Shown: positions 1-12,825 of the stretch, one piece after another
Layout: each line of letters begins with the position of its first letter
Numbering within the stretch: position 1 is the first letter of the stretch
Assembly (NCBI GenBank): GCA_911728455.2
Contig: OU452227.1
Coordinates: forward strand, 10,263,110 to 10,327,109
Length of the DNA: 64,000 bases
From: Marthasterias glacialis
Lineage: Eukaryota; Echinodermata; Asteroidea; Forcipulatida; Asteriidae
Direction: 5' to 3'
Notes under the pieces: model-generated
Databases searched by the model: none
The model's input: only the letters and a program-made list of their open reading frames with translations
Told to the model about the DNA's origin: nothing
Position numbers and translations under genes: made by a program

Positions 1-136
1 TTTTACCGTTTTCTCGCAACTGAAACAACGAAATGAGCTGACATATTCACAGGTTGGTTTTATTACATATATCTTGATTTGTGCAAAGAATGGAAGCATT
101 TACAGACAGTTTTACCTCTGTTGAGCTGGGGCTTTA
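1..136 (-). mobile_element. MITE family A, copy 1 (cut by the window start)
   Basis: This is the end of an element whose terminal sequence is TTGAGCTGGGGCTTTAA. It shares the internal block TCTTGATTTGTGCAAAGAATGG with the copies at 3701, 23762 and 38314. Only the right-hand part lies in the window. Confidence 0.7.
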
Positions 137-497
137 AAACATGTTTTTATTGCTTTTACAAACAAAAGGAACACCGGACGATAATGTTGTTTTGATAAAC
201 CTCTCGCACTTTATGGTTTAGCCTTCAGTTTTCACTCAGCACCGATCATGGTTACATTGAAATCTTTCGGCTTTGTCGTCTGGAAAAGAAAATAACATTC
301 GAACGGGGAGCTTGATACCTTTTCTGTTTGATGCAATAGACATTCACAGAGTATCTCCTTACAGTAATTGCCAGTAAAGCGTGGTGTGCATACCATTAAA
401 GGGCCATTGAAGTGGCATTTTTTCACATGACATTTTCCGGGCTTGGCATGGTTTGATATTAATACAAATTCTTGCTGTTTTCATAAGTATGAGTTAT

Positions 498-630
498 AGA
501 CCTTATGCATCCGCCGCCATCTTTGAGGTCAAATGCAGCATCAAACGTGCGTTGTATTTTTTTTTTTTGTTGACATCAGCCCGTTCCTGTACTAAATGCT
601 CATAGTGACGTCATACGCATAAGGTATGAC
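498..630. mobile_element. MITE with TGACGTCATACGCATAAGGT end
   Basis: The left end GACCTTATGCATCCGCC and the right end CATACGCATAAGGTATGACG are partial inverted repeats. The block ATAGTGACGTCATACGCAT near the right end is shared, inverted, with 45390-45500. Confidence 0.55.
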
Positions 631-637
631 GTTCGAG

Positions 638-756
638 TGGCGTAGTAAAACTAGTCACTCGAGGTGATCCCAGGAGCAGCCTATCTTCCCGAGGCGGAGC
701 CGAGGGAAGATGGGGTGCTCCGGGGATCACCGAGAGTGACTAGTTTTACTACGCCA
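638..756. repeat. Long hairpin with 53-bp arms
   Basis: The left arm (638-690) begins TGGCGTAGTAAAACTAGTCA and the right arm (704-756) ends TGACTAGTTTTACTACGCCA. The arms pair almost perfectly around a 13-bp loop (GAGGCGGAGCCGA). No terminal duplication or coding sequence is evident. Confidence 0.9.
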
Positions 757-2698
757 CGAGATAAAGCAGTCAATATTTGTTTTACAACACCTCAGTTTCA
801 TCCATTTTGTGGTAATATTCGTTAAACAACTGTGCGTATCAATCTTCAAACAACTGTTTAAAATCTGACAGGAAATTTTGACAAAAAGAAAGAGGGGGTA
901 CCACACTGCCTTCGTTCTCATATCGTATTTCAAATGCACGTATTATTTGATTATTTGTCGTTGGATAGTGCCATTTAATAGTTCTTTTGGTCGGTGTGCA
1001 GTGTGATAGTAAAAATACACAACACCACGTGACGCACGTTCGGCCAATCAACAGATTGAATCAAAGGAAGAGGTATAATACCTTTTAACTTATCCCTCAA
1101 AAATGTATTATCTGTTTCGATATCGCCCGGTGCATGGCGCGCTTTTGTGACGTAGTTCAAGGAACCGATAATTTTAAACGCAGTGACATTGCACATTCCT
1201 GACTATTTAGCTCAGGTATGTTGCACTGCAGCCGTCCAAACTCGTCGGTATTTTGGATCTGATGGGAATCTGCGCAGACTGAAGCCATCTTCGGTAGTGT
1301 TGCAACCAGCAACAATATACTCCGATGGCATCTAGTTTCCGTATAACAAAAGTAAAATATCAAGACATTTGTCAAAAGAGACTAAGCGCATGAAGTTACA
1401 TTGTAGTTTGCATATTCGTATGACATCCACACAAATATCGATCGCTGCGCACCGACCGACAACATTTGACTTCACTACGTCACGAATACTTCCCCTTTAT
1501 GGGCGTGGGTTTCAACCCTAATTTAAAAAAAACCCGATATAAACATCCTGTACATTTTGAACAAACTTGCATTACATGGGCATACTTTATAGTTTAAACT
1601 GTGGGGAAAAATCAACTTCATCGGGACCTTTAAAGCAAGTCGCCCCCCAGATGTCATTTTACTTATAATAACTTATCTCTCATGAATTGATGATGATTGG
1701 CCTTGACTCCTTTGCCATTCTGTTAATTCCCAGCATGCACACATCCATGCAGACAATTAAAAAAAGAAGAAGTTGGGTTGCATATTTATGCATTAGTATA
1801 CTGCAAGTATTTCAGTATGGGCGGGGTGCGTGACCGATTCCTCAACCCTGGCGTCTAAATAAAAACGCCGCCATGGATTCACAAAAACTGCGCAGTTGTT
1901 CCGGATGTTTAAACGCGACAACACCGGGGTGTACTGAATTGTAAATCTTCCCCTTTGATGGAGAGGACATGATGGTCGCTGTTGACTGACAATTGGAGAT
2001 TGCAGACATATCAATTTTTTTGTTCCAGGCAGACTTGTAATTGGTTGTATAATGTTACACAACAAGGACCTCTTAATAATGAACATCTCCAGTCTGTCTC
2101 CAAAACGAAAACAATACAACACTAAAGGTTCTTTCCGATAATTATGACGAGGAACGGAGTCCAAAATGAACATTGAACCGTCGGTAACCCCTTTTGGTGA
2201 CGTACGCGTAGGTATTGACGAACATTTAAACGTACAGACAAATAGATGAAAACTGTTTTAAAAAACTGCGTCGTGTACAATAATTGATTGTTAATGTTTG
2301 ACACATGTTTTTTACCATCATAAAACTCTTTTCATTTCAATAAATTCGCCAAAAACTACAAGACTTTGGTCTAACGAATTGTGTACAATTACAAACCTCA
2401 ATTGGTTGTTATGGTTGTAATCGTAACCCGAACATAGGCGTATGGGGACTCTTTGGTTAAGGGGGGGGGGCAGAGGGGTTGATTTGGCCGAAATTTGACT
2501 CAGATAAAAACACAAGTACCAATTTCTAATAAAAAGTCCCTCCCCCCTAAAAGAAGGGGGCCAACTGCTCTCCTTGCCCCACTGGATCGTACGCCTAGGG
2601 ACCCGAAACCTTAACCCAAACAACCCTAACCCTTCAAAATCCAACTGCATGTTTCGTCTGATTCTGTCGGACTGAGAACTGCACTATAGTATTACTGA

Positions 2699-3060
2699 TT
2701 ATGATTTACAAGTCAGAGTCCAACAGTCTGGTTTTGACTGTGTTGAGTCATTGCTTGAAGGAGAAATGATCGACTCGAAACCCCAAATGTGGTAAGTTTC
2801 TCTTTCCTTAGCCACAATGGTAACCAGAATGGATAATCCTGCCCCCCCAAATGTAATCCTATACATCCCAAACACAGATATAAGAAGTTCAAGATACTTC
2901 CAGTAGGGCTCGACAAAAGCGCCATTGTTTCCAATCACATTCTCGTCAATGCATTTGAATATACGGGAATTCACAATACTAGTGCACCACCAAAGGTTTG
3001 CCCCAAAGATATTACTTTGATGAAGACGGTCTAATGAAAACTCATCCACAATTTTCTTGC
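2699..3060 (-). other. Unidentified open segment, possibly a decayed coding sequence
   Basis: A minus-strand frame of about 116 residues includes FGANLWWCTSIVNSRIF and VEPYWKYLELLISVFGMYRI. An acceptor-like TTTTCTCAG precedes TGCAAGAAAATTG near 3067. Around 2845 the more plausible continuation (DYPFWLPLWLRKEKLTTFG) is in the next frame, which suggests a one-base disruption in a G run. The aromatic-rich composition looks protein-like, but I recognise no family. It could be a relic of a mobile element gene. Confidence 0.25.
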
Positions 3061-3700
3061 ACTGAGAAAAGCATTTCGATGCCCGTGCCTCCCATTATAC
3101 AATATTAATATCAACGCTAAATACCCACCCACTCGATAGAGAACACTTCGAGCAAAGTTACCTTATAGGGACACGTTGCCTTTGGATTGGGAACTTTGAG
3201 GCTATAAAAAGCATTTGTTATGAAATTAATATGGTTGGAAATACATTTTAAAAGTGGAATATAATGATTCACATAAATATCCCTTGAAACTGTGTTTTTT
3301 TTTGTAGCGTAATGTCATGACAGAATACGGTCCGCCATTTTGTGGAACAAAAGTTTGGACACCTTAAAATGGCGGATCGTATGTTTCTATGTAGAGTGTG
3401 GTTCCACTGGTTATTCTTCCCGAGAGGCAAATTCATGTTTTCTGAATCACTGCTCACTAATTACACACTGTAGGCGTTTCATTGATGCACGAACATTGCT
3501 CCTTAATCCTTGACAAGGATAAGGAGCAATTCCAAACAGCAAAAATGTTAGCGATTTTCAGGCAATGTGTCCCTTTAATTCTCGAAAAATATAACCGCTG
3601 TTTTGTTTAAAATCAACAGTATAAATAGGGGGGGGTGAACCGCCATGAAAGTGATGATGAACCGTGCAAGGCTGGCTGAGCTACCCAGGGATACATACCC

Positions 3701-4073
3701 TAAAGCCCCATGCAGCTCATCATTGCTCAACTGACTGTAAATGCTTCCATTCTTTGCACAAATCAAGATATTTGTAATAAAACCTACCTGCGAAAATGTC
3801 AGCTCATGCATTTCGTTGTTTCATTTGCGAAGAAAACGGTAAAAATGCATTCAGCATTTTCGTACGCATTCCTACTGGCAGAGTTTTTGGCTCACTGAGA
3901 CGAACACTAATTTTGGATCTTATTTCATTTAATATTTAAAAACGATAACACTTCAGGCAGAAATATTCCAAGGAAAGCTTTCTACCATCATTATCTTTAT
4001 ATCGTGTAAAGGTGTATTTAAATCCGTGAACATTCATGTTTTTCTTCTTACCAATGTTGAGCTGGGGCTTTAA
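3701..4073 (+). mobile_element. MITE family A, copy 2
   Basis: It starts TAAAGCCCCA and ends ACCAATGTTGAGCTGGGGC. The internal block CTTCCATTCTTTGCACAAATC matches the other copies. The left terminal repeat is partly altered (an insertion near 3712). No coding capacity is seen; the 62-residue ORF at 3710-3898 is part of the element. Confidence 0.75.
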
Positions 4074-4734
4074 ACGCACATTGGACCATGAGAACATTCA
4101 CGATGCAAACAGAATAATCTATCCGAAAATTGCATCTGTCAGTGGGTGTGTGAATACTAAATAAATAGGCACAGTGTTTTTTTACGTCTGAGGCAATCCA
4201 GACAATTTACCGTGGTAAATTTCAGGTCTTCTAAACATTGACAGACCCTTTCTCAAGGGCATGTATCGGATTATGAAGGTCACCTCGTTCGGAATGCTGG
4301 AAATATAAAAGAGAACTTGAAATTCTTGCTCAAGTCGATATCCTGATCGTTGGCTAGATAAGTCGTGACCGATTACAGATTGTAGGGTTCTGAATGGATA
4401 ATGTTTCATGGAAAGCATATGCGAAGTTCTGCTTTAACGGGATTCAAGGCGCCATGACACCAAAAGTTAGCGGTGTAATTCTCGTCAATGTTATCTCCAA
4501 AGGCAGTTTTCCTATAACTACGTCACAAACATTGCTTCTTCTGTGGCGTCATTTCGCCTTAGTGCGATTATTTCTAAATTCCCATTGGTCAAACACACGG
4601 AAACTTATGAATTATGTATGTTTTTTTTTCTCCACCGAAATGATCGGTACAGAAATGTAAAAGAAAACATAAGATTGCTCTACGAGTCGGGAAAAACACC
4701 CTGTCTTCGCCACTTCGCATGTTTTGTTTTGTTT

Positions 4735-4775
4735 TTGTTTGTTGGGTTGTTTGTTTGTTTGTTTGTTTGTTTTTT
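4735..4775. repeat. (GTTT)n microsatellite
   Basis: Repeated TTTG/GTTT units with a T run at the end. The ORFs on both strands here are low-complexity artefacts. Confidence 0.9.
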
Positions 4776-4902
4776 CGTGCTGGATGTACGGGTTGCCACG
4801 CGCACCTTGACTAAAGGCTACTTTTTCTCTCACTCTACACTTTTTGAAACCAAAATATACAGGTCTGAATGAACACAATATAACAATATTATTTGAAATG
4901 TT

Positions 4903-5066
4903 TTACCCATACACCGATGTGTGTTCAGCACTCTATACTCCGTACTTTCCTGAGTCCTCTGAAAAAAACACAGGCATTTTTCTTTGGGTGGGATTCGAAC
5001 CCACGACCCCCGCCATTCTAGAGCAGATGTCTTACCAACTAGACTACCGAGACCGCCCGGTAGCTA
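4903..5066 (-). mobile_element. SINE family 1 (tRNA head, CATCTGCTCTAG type)
   Basis: On the minus strand the head reads GGGCGGTCTCGGTAGTCTAG, then a GACATCTGCTCTAGAATGG segment and a B box GGTTCGAATCCCA. The body contains an AGTCC and CACTGAG/GTGCTTA-like part and CATCGGTGT. The same body follows the heads at 45597, 45780 and 50676. Confidence 0.75.
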
Positions 5067-5876
5067 GAGGCTGTAATAATAGTATACTTTATCCCCGATG
5101 CAAAAAAGAACATTTATCACAATATAACAATGATTTCAATTCCATTTTAATTGGTTTGAGAGTAATTACAGAGGACGGGTTACCCATCATGGCTACACAC
5201 GCTAAACTTTTCTCTGTGGACATTTTGACGCCCCCAACCACTCTGCAGTCGTGACTATGCCTTTTTGACAAATCTTCTCCCATCCTTAAAAACAACATCT
5301 GATTGCCAGTCGGAATTAACTACTCCTCCGTACGAGACTCTGGACAGTGTTCCCCCAATGTCAACTTATGAAAGTTAACCCTACTGGTGGATCAGTAGAA
5401 ATGATGCCAATAATCCTCCGGGGCCCATGGCTTGATTATAATTTGCCCCGGGAGACACGGACCTGAACCTTCCAGAGAAATGACTGCAATTCTATCGTGG
5501 CAGACTGCATGGGGGACGGGAGACCTTTTCTCCTTTGGACAAGTACAGCAAACTATAGTCGAAACGTTGAGAATAAACCAAACGGCCCTTTCCACAGCCA
5601 CTCCTCTTCCACGTGAGGTCATCTTTTAAGATTAACTAATGTCTATCTCCACCGTGCAAAGCCACAAATCAACCCTCAAACTTTGTTCTTCAATCTAAAA
5701 CCGATGTTGATATTGTGCATTTTCTTTTTCAACCTGGGAAGTTTGACTAACGCTTATGAAATATTGCATCATTTCTAACTCTCTTAGCTCTATTGAAAAC
5801 AATCCATTTACTCTATTATACGAACTTAACACATCGCAAAACGAATAACGAAGGTTTCTCGCAATAGGTTATTTAG

Positions 5877-7170
5877 TCCCCCTTCCTCCCATCAAACCCC
5901 TCCCTCCCATCAAACCCCTCCCTCCCATCAAACCCCTCCCTCCCATCAAATCCCTCCCTCCCATCAAATCCCCTTCCTCCCATCAAACCCCTACCTCCCA
6001 TCAAACCCCTCCCTCCCATCAAACCCCCTCCCTATCATCAAACACCTCCCTCCCATCAAACCCCTCCCTCCCATCAAACCCCTCCCTCCCATCAAATCCC
6101 TCCCTCCCATCAAATCCCTCCCTCCCATCAAATCCCCTTCCTCCCATCAAACCCTCCCTCCCATCAAACCCCTCCCTCCCATCAAACCCCCTCCCTATCA
6201 TCAAACACCTCCCTCCCATCAAACCCCTCCCTCCCATCAAACCCCTCCCTCCCATCAAATCCCTCCCTCCCATTAAATCCCTCCCTCCCATCAAATTCCC
6301 TCCCTATCATCAAACCCCCTCCCTCCCATCAAACCCCTCACTCCAATCAAACCCCTCCCTCCCATCAAACCCCTCCCTCCCATCAAACCCCTCCCTCCCA
6401 TCAAATCCCTCCCTCCCATCAAACCCCTCCCTCCCATCAAATCCCTCCCTTCCATCAAATTCCCTCCCTATCATCAAACCCCCTCCCTCCCATCAAACCC
6501 CTCCCTCCCATCAAACCCCTCCCTCCCATCAAATCCCTCCCTCCCATCAAACCCCTCCCTCCCATCAAATCCCTCCCTCCCATCAAATCCCTCCCTCCCA
6601 TCAAATTCCCTCCCTATCATCAAACCCCCTCCCTCCCATCAAACCCCTCCCTCCCATCAAACCCCATCCCTCCCATCAAACCCCTCCCTCCCATCAAACC
6701 CCCTCCCTCCCATCAAACCCCTCCCTCCCATCAAACCCCTCCCTCCCATCAAATCCCTCCCTCCCATCAAATCCTCTTCTTCTCATCAAACCCCTCCCTC
6801 CCATCAAACCCCTCCCTCCCATCAAACCCCTCCCTCCAATCAGACCCCTCCCTCCCATCAAACCCCCTCCCTCACACCAAACCCCCTCCCTATCATCAAA
6901 CTCCTCCCTCCCATCGGCCCCTCCCTCCCATCAAACACATCCCTCCCATCAACCCCTCCCTCCCATCAAACCCCTCCCTCCCATCATACCCCCTCCCTAT
7001 CATCAAACACCTCCATCCCATCAAACCCCTCCCTCCCATCATACCCCCTCCCTATCATCAAACACCTCCATCGCATCAAACCCCCTCCCTCCCATCAAAC
7101 CCCCTCCCTCCCATCAGACCCCTCCCTCCCATCAGACCCTCCCTCCCATCAAACCCCTCCCTCCCATCAG
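5877..7170. repeat. 18-bp C-rich minisatellite, about 72 copies
   Basis: The consensus unit is CATCAAACCCCTCCCTCC, repeated for about 1.3 kb with frequent single-base variants (AAATCC, AAACAC). A recurrent longer variant (CCCTCCCTATCATCAAAC) occurs at about 6018, 6182, 6300, 6460, 6605, 6880, 6985 and 7045, giving a loose higher-order pattern. The minus strand carries regular runs GGGAGGGAGGGG, which can form G-quadruplexes. The ORF at 6019-6294 is only this repeat translated (DGREGF units). Confidence 0.95.
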
Positions 7171-9739
7171 ACAGCTCCCTTCGGCTTCCCCAGGACTACA
7201 ACATGCGAGAAAATTGTCAACAAAAAAACATGTAAAGTAAAGGTAGGCCCTATATAAAAAGTCTCATTAAAACAAGAAAAAACACCTATATAGCCTATGG
7301 GTCTTTTCACAAGTTGGTTGCAAAATGCATTTTGAAAACAACGGGATGTAAATGACTGTGCTCTTCCATAAAAATGTATACAAGTTTAAAAAAACACTTT
7401 TAGGCCTACAGCCTTAAATGTGTAACTTCATGCCGTACCTTTACAGCCCCCTTTAAACCCTGTGTCCCCCTCCCCCCACAGATAACTGCATTTCGATGAG
7501 ATAAATTATTCAGATTCAGCGCGATCGAACGTGGGAACGCGCCCTGATCATTCCGAATCTAACAGTAACATTATCGCTGAAGTCGCCAGCGTGAAACGGA
7601 TTTGAAACCTAATGCGGGACAGCGAGGACGCACCGTGCAGCGGCACCGGCAGAAAAAGCATTCAAATATTCATGCCGTGTGTATTTTGTCGATACTGATC
7701 TGTGGACTCAGCTCCTCTGCCCGCATGGAATCTTCACATTAAAATGGGAAAACACCGACTGGGTCCGAAAATGTGGTGAAGATTTCGCACCTGTTCAGGA
7801 TCTGATCGATTTTACGATTGATTGATTGATTGATTGATTAATTAATCCAGAGCCGGGAATGTGGAGCGCCGTATAATAAATTCATTATAAAAGACAAACC
7901 TACTTAGAAGTATAGGCCCACATCGTTACCGACAGAGTATCCGTGTTGAAGAGTGGATTTGAAAATTCTGTACAATACCAAATGTAAGAAGATAATTTTA
8001 CTATGAAATAACGTATGCCCGTCAACTGTATTTATTGTCATGGGAAGATCCAGGATTTTTAAATAAAGATACTCGTGATGGGCGCGCGCAGCACGAACTT
8101 TTTATGACCATGGACAACATTTGGTAATTGTCAAAGGCCAGTATGTGCTCTTTATGTGGCCCAACATAATACATACACATGAAATAAACGTGGAATTTTT
8201 TCAGCTAAATCGGTCAATGGAGTCACGAGAAAATAGTGCGAAAAAAACTTGCGTGTTTTTCACTGTTAAAACGTGTGCTCAAACATGAGTTTTGGTCTTG
8301 CGAGATTAAAACTAATATAGCGCATTTCTCTAAGACTAGAGCTTTTCTGGCGAAAAATATTTCAAGAGAAGTTTGCCATCACGGCCATCTGTATACCACG
8401 TAAGTTATCTTCAGCTCTGACTCCCGCAATAATGGTGAGCGTGGCGCAATCGCCTCGTGTGACATGCACGCAATAGGTCTATATATAAAGAACTTGGAAG
8501 TATACCAAAGTTTGTTTTGGGGTCTTAATAGAAAGGCGTATTTTAAGTCTACTGCCGGTGGATGTACACTCGGATACTGTTAATGCATGCATCAACATTA
8601 TCACATACACTCGTCACACTCGATCTCATTTTCACCTCTTCACAATCAATATATAACATTATTGCCGTCCCGAGACATATTTAAGTGCAACACAATTTCA
8701 TAATTAAACCGCCTCGCAATACAACGAGGTGTAATTCCGACCAAGGTCTGAATAATTCACGTAAACGTGTCTTACTGAGTGAAAAGAAATTGTTTGTGCA
8801 TAATGACATTGATCAGGAATTATTTTTGCATGCTTAATACATTCAGCTATTATATAGTCTGTCTGGCTGCTGCGATTGATTTTCGCTATTCACACCAAGT
8901 TGAAGATTCTACGGTCAAGCGCCGGTTATCAGAATATGATTTATAACAATTGGTAAATATTAAGTTTTGAAATTTTTTTGAGATTTTTTTTGTGCAATAG
9001 GTAGGGTCCCAGTCACATGTTAGCTTGTGTAAAACAAACGCTGTCCCTTTACCTCCATTTATAACTGGTTTTTCATGTTTAAATCATAATCAAAGGTAGT
9101 ATTGTAATTGCTTTGTTTTGTTCTGCTGCGCAAAGTTGTTGTTTTATAACGCCGGAATGCGTTATCAAGCCATGGTTATCAAAATGAACCTCAGACCTAC
9201 ATTCCATGCAAATCAAAAAGCGCGTCAAAAACATTGCTATCTTGAGCTTGCAGTTTGTTTTGCAAGATACCTTTCACATGAACACCATATTGGTGATAAA
9301 CATAATACCGATTGGATATCGATGGGATTGGGATCATTTGCAAAAATGATTAATTTATAGTTCATTATAAATGGCATGCAACACAAAACAAAAGCAACAC
9401 GTAAAATCGTACCGTTTAGAGAAACCGTTTCACGATTTGGGAATGTCATTATGGAATTATTCCATTACATAAAATGCTACATTGACATCAGCCAAAAAGA
9501 TGCAGGTATAATGTTGACTATCTGGCCATGGGAAATATATCATGCCCTTACATCAATATGTCTACTTGTGGAACGGTAACAGCCCCTGGTATATGTAATG
9601 GGCAGAACGTATGTGATACATTATGCATGCGATATTAATGTTGCACAGACAGACCTGTGTTTAGAGATGAACTCCCGAATCTATCAATAATGAGCAAGAC
9701 ACAATGACATAAAGCTTGAACACGAACAAGTTGCGAAGC
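7171..9739. other. Gene-free stretch with a CpG-rich patch
   Basis: 7505-7640 is relatively CpG-rich (GCGCGATCGAACG, GGACAGCGAGGACGCACC) and could be regulatory or a repeat. A GATT microsatellite lies at 7818-7840. The block ATGGTGAGCGTGGCGCAATC at 8432 recurs at about 29620. No exon was recognised. Confidence 0.5.
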
Positions 9740-10080
9740 ATAGACAAATTTCGCTTAGCCGAAACAGGTTACCAGCCAAAATGCCATATCATTGAAACTG
9801 TTTCGACAGGTGCCCCGTTTAACCTTTTTTGCTTACAAAAACAACGAAAGTGGCTAAGCAATATTGTCTGCTAAGCTTCATGAAATTGAGTCCAGGGTCC
9901 AATTTCATCAAGCTGTTAAGCAGAAAATACAGCTTATCAAGTTTCTGCTAAGTAAAAATAAGCAGGATACCAGTCACAGATTGTACCTGTGACATGCTAT
10001 TTTGGCTGGTAACCTTATTCTGGTAAGCATCATTTTGTTTGTGCAACAATGTAAACTCATGAAATTTTGGCTGGTCATCT
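9740..10080. repeat. Dispersed repeat C (TTACCAGCCAAAAT family), compound copy
   Basis: GGTTACCAGCCAAAATGCCA and the inverse TATTTTGGCTGGTAACCTT lie in opposite orientations, separated by GGTCCAATTTCAT-type ends. The same blocks are at 15650-15800 and 22655-22835. Confidence 0.6.
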
Positions 10081-10430
10081 GTTGCAAGATTGGTTGTCTT
10101 TTCGAAATGGAGTTCAGAACACTGAACACAACTCCAAGTCATAATACAGATGTTAATCTGCATCTTGCATTTTTAAACAGGCTAAGTAGTGTAACTGGTA
10201 CTTAACTTGCGGGTACTATTAGGGCAAACTAGGATACCAGACTGTCTTGTCTTAAGGTCTGTATACGTTTGGTAATGACTCAGAAAATTTATGGCAATAA
10301 TAACTCACTTGGTAAGAAGTACAGCAGCTTTGAATAGTATAATCCCTTTTTGAGAAACGTTTTACTTTTTCGAAGTGCTGCAGTTATGGAAAAATACATC
10401 ACTTTTTATCCCCCCCCAAAAAAAAATTGA

Positions 10431-10466
10431 ATCTGAGAAGCGTTATGGCCGTAACGCTTCTCAGAA
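10431..10466. repeat. Short perfect hairpin
   Basis: CTGAGAAGCGTTA and GTAACGCTTCTCAG pair around a TGGCC loop. It follows a C/A tract. No downstream gene supports a terminator role. Confidence 0.6.
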
Positions 10467-11434
10467 TGTGTATTCCAATGACGGATACTTCTTCAACGTG
10501 AACACAACCGCTCCAGATTTTTGGTGATATCTCAAGAACGCTGCCACCTTTTGAACTGAAATTTACACATGTTAGTTTTATGGCATATATCTACAATTAT
10601 ATAGCATTAAGGCAAATGTACGGTTCCAAAAACCAAAGGTATACTTTGCCTTTAAAGGTTTTGCGTTGGCAACTCAAACATTTCATTAATCGTTGTATTT
10701 GGTCTGTGTAAACACAAAAGGCCATTATTGATTTGTGGATGTCAAATGTGCAAAATAAAATGTCTAAAAACAAAACTGAACTATGCACGAATATTGATAT
10801 TTCGTGTATGAGATGCTCTTCTCATAATGTTTTTTTTGGTTATCAACGGAAGAACATTGTGAATGAACATGTGAATGTTGCGTATGGGTAACATTAATAC
10901 CTCGCTGTACGTAATATCCATTTAATTGCCAGGATTTAACAAAAGCCACGCCTGTTTTATTATGAGGGTTGTACATTCCATTATGCAGTCAATACTATTG
11001 CATTGAAGCAGCAGAAAATATTATATCAATCACAATGAACATTGGGCTTACATGTCTACCCGCAGAATCACACATCTTCCCCCAATACACGACATTTTCT
11101 AACCAGAGTGTGCGATCGAAGCCGTAATCCGTAAAATATTAACAAATCGATAGACTGTGAAGTGATGTCGTATTCGTACAACCAGGAATTCACGTCGTCG
11201 ACGTGCGCTTATGTCGAAAACATTGCTCTCATGTTTTATTTTAACGCGTGCTTCCCAAGTGGCCTTCGGGGGGTGACCGTGGGTAGTGGGGGGCACAACA
11301 GGGATCACGAGGTTTTACAAAAGTGTCGAGGAAAACTAGGAGGGAAACAATGAGCTTGTAAAGGAAAATATACCGACGAAAAGACATACCACCAAAAAGA
11401 ATAATAGGTATAATTGTTTTGCACTAATTGGTAT

Positions 11435-11495
11435 AATATGTAAAAAATAAAAATAATAATAAAATAAATAAATAAAAATAAAATAAAAACATATA
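11435..11495. repeat. A/T simple-sequence tract
   Basis: AATA/AAAT units followed by TATATA. It lies just before a dispersed repeat that starts at 11507. Confidence 0.85.
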
Positions 11496-11506
11496 TATTA
11501 AAATCC

Positions 11507-11850
11507 GTACAGGCACTACACAGAATTGGTAAAGCTGATAGTGCAGTGTTCTTACTTTGTCTGATTCAATATATACATGAAAAACAAACCTGTGAAAATT
11601 TGGGCTCAATCCGTCGGAGAAAATAGTGAAAAACCATGTACACTTTTCAGCACGTAAACACATCGTCCTTAATTTCGATTGTTACAACCGAAATCAGTGT
11701 GTACTTTTAGGTCTTCAGTTACAGTCTCCTCGAATATGACAGCATTTCAGAGGGAAATATTTCACTGGAAAATTGGTTCTAGTATGAACTTCATAAACAG
11801 TTAGCTTTCAGACTGAAACTAAACAATTATGTTTTTTACCCTTACCAATT
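11507..11850. repeat. Dispersed repeat B, copy 1
   Basis: It shares TTTGGGCTCAATCCGTCG, GAAAATAGTGAAAAACCATG, a TTGTTACAACCGAAAT segment and GACAGCATTTCAGA with 13972-14330; a 3' part recurs at 15020-15140. The ORF at 11424-11663 lies within it and is not a gene. Confidence 0.7.
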
Positions 11851-12825
11851 ATGTACAGTGTCTTTTGACACGCCATGAGTACATTTTTAACAAATCGATA
11901 GACAGTGAAGTCCACGTCTTGTTCCCCGAATCCAAAGATTTGTACGAGTACATTATGGCAGGGCTCACGCTTAGCACTAGCCCGGCGTACATTGTCTAGT
12001 AAAAACTGTTATGGGCTAGTAAACACCACTTCTCAACTTGCACTGTGGGCTGCTAAAAACTGTGCAACTTACTTGTTTATAATGCTCATACTTCTTCCTT
12101 TTCAGATGTGAAAAATACATTTTAGATATGTAATTTATTTTTGAGTGTGTGAATGTAACTACATTTGACCGCTATAAACTGGTTGTGATCGCTACCATTA
12201 GTATCAGGAAGATACATTTATGACAACACATGTTTAAAAGTTGGGCAACCAAAACTTCCTGGGGGCAAGTAAAATACACAATTTACTAGCCCCTTGGGCT
12301 ACTTTACAAAAAGCTTAAGCGCAAGGCCTGTTATGGTATAAACCAGGGTCTATTTTGCCTTTGTAGGGACAACCTCACAAATGACACAGGAAGGAGTAAG
12401 AACTTTAACACAAAATCACTGCATTAATGCTTGGTGACGTATATGAGTGAATCACGGCTCACACTTCACGCGAATGCGAAACGAATTCTGACGTCATAAT
12501 TCTATACAGTACTTCGCAGAGAACGATTCAAAAGAGTCGCTCCCATTTCAACTTGAGCGAATTGTTCGTTCCGAATTTGTGACGTCAAAAAAAGAAAAAA
12601 AGAAAAAAAACACGTGCTTGAGACGATATTTACGTGATTTATTCACAACGAATGATCCCACAACTTTATTGTTTGGTCTGCAGCTGCTCAACACCCACTG
12701 TTTACCGACATGTTCCTATACACTTAGTCCTCAAGTTCACCCAGCTGTTATTAGACCTAACCTAAATTAAGACGCTGTCACAATACGTTTGTACTTAACT
12801 GATGCCCAAACCGCGTCTGACTCAC

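Larger units (their letters stand above)
141..2698. other. Gene-free stretch
   Basis: Apart from the MITE (498-630) and hairpin (638-756), no exon was recognised here. The short ORFs do not look coding. A segment at 2441-2495 (TATGGGGACTCTTTGGTTAA) recurs inverted at 25852-25902. Confidence 0.6.
4074..5876. other. Gene-free stretch
   Basis: It contains the GTTT microsatellite and a SINE. The interval 5100-5876 shows nothing recognisable; the opposing ORFs near 5392-5629 are unsupported. Confidence 0.55.
10470..12825. other. Gene-free stretch
   Basis: AT-rich DNA with dispersed repeat B. The block AACAAATCGATAGACAGTGAAG near 11890 is shared with 11140, so this is repeat DNA. No exon of the MOLO1-like gene was found. 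Confidence 0.5.

Noticed and set aside
6019..6294. 91-residue ORF with DGREGF repeats
   Set aside because: It is a translation of the 18-bp minisatellite, whose unit length is a multiple of three.
5877..7170. CRISPR-like array
   Set aside because: The units are contiguous with no unique spacers, and the genome is eukaryotic.
8440..8590. Possible fourth MOLO1-like exon with a TSTG motif on the minus strand
   Set aside because: The TSTG frame does not match the phase required after exon 3, and neighbouring sequence belongs to a repeat shared with about 29620.
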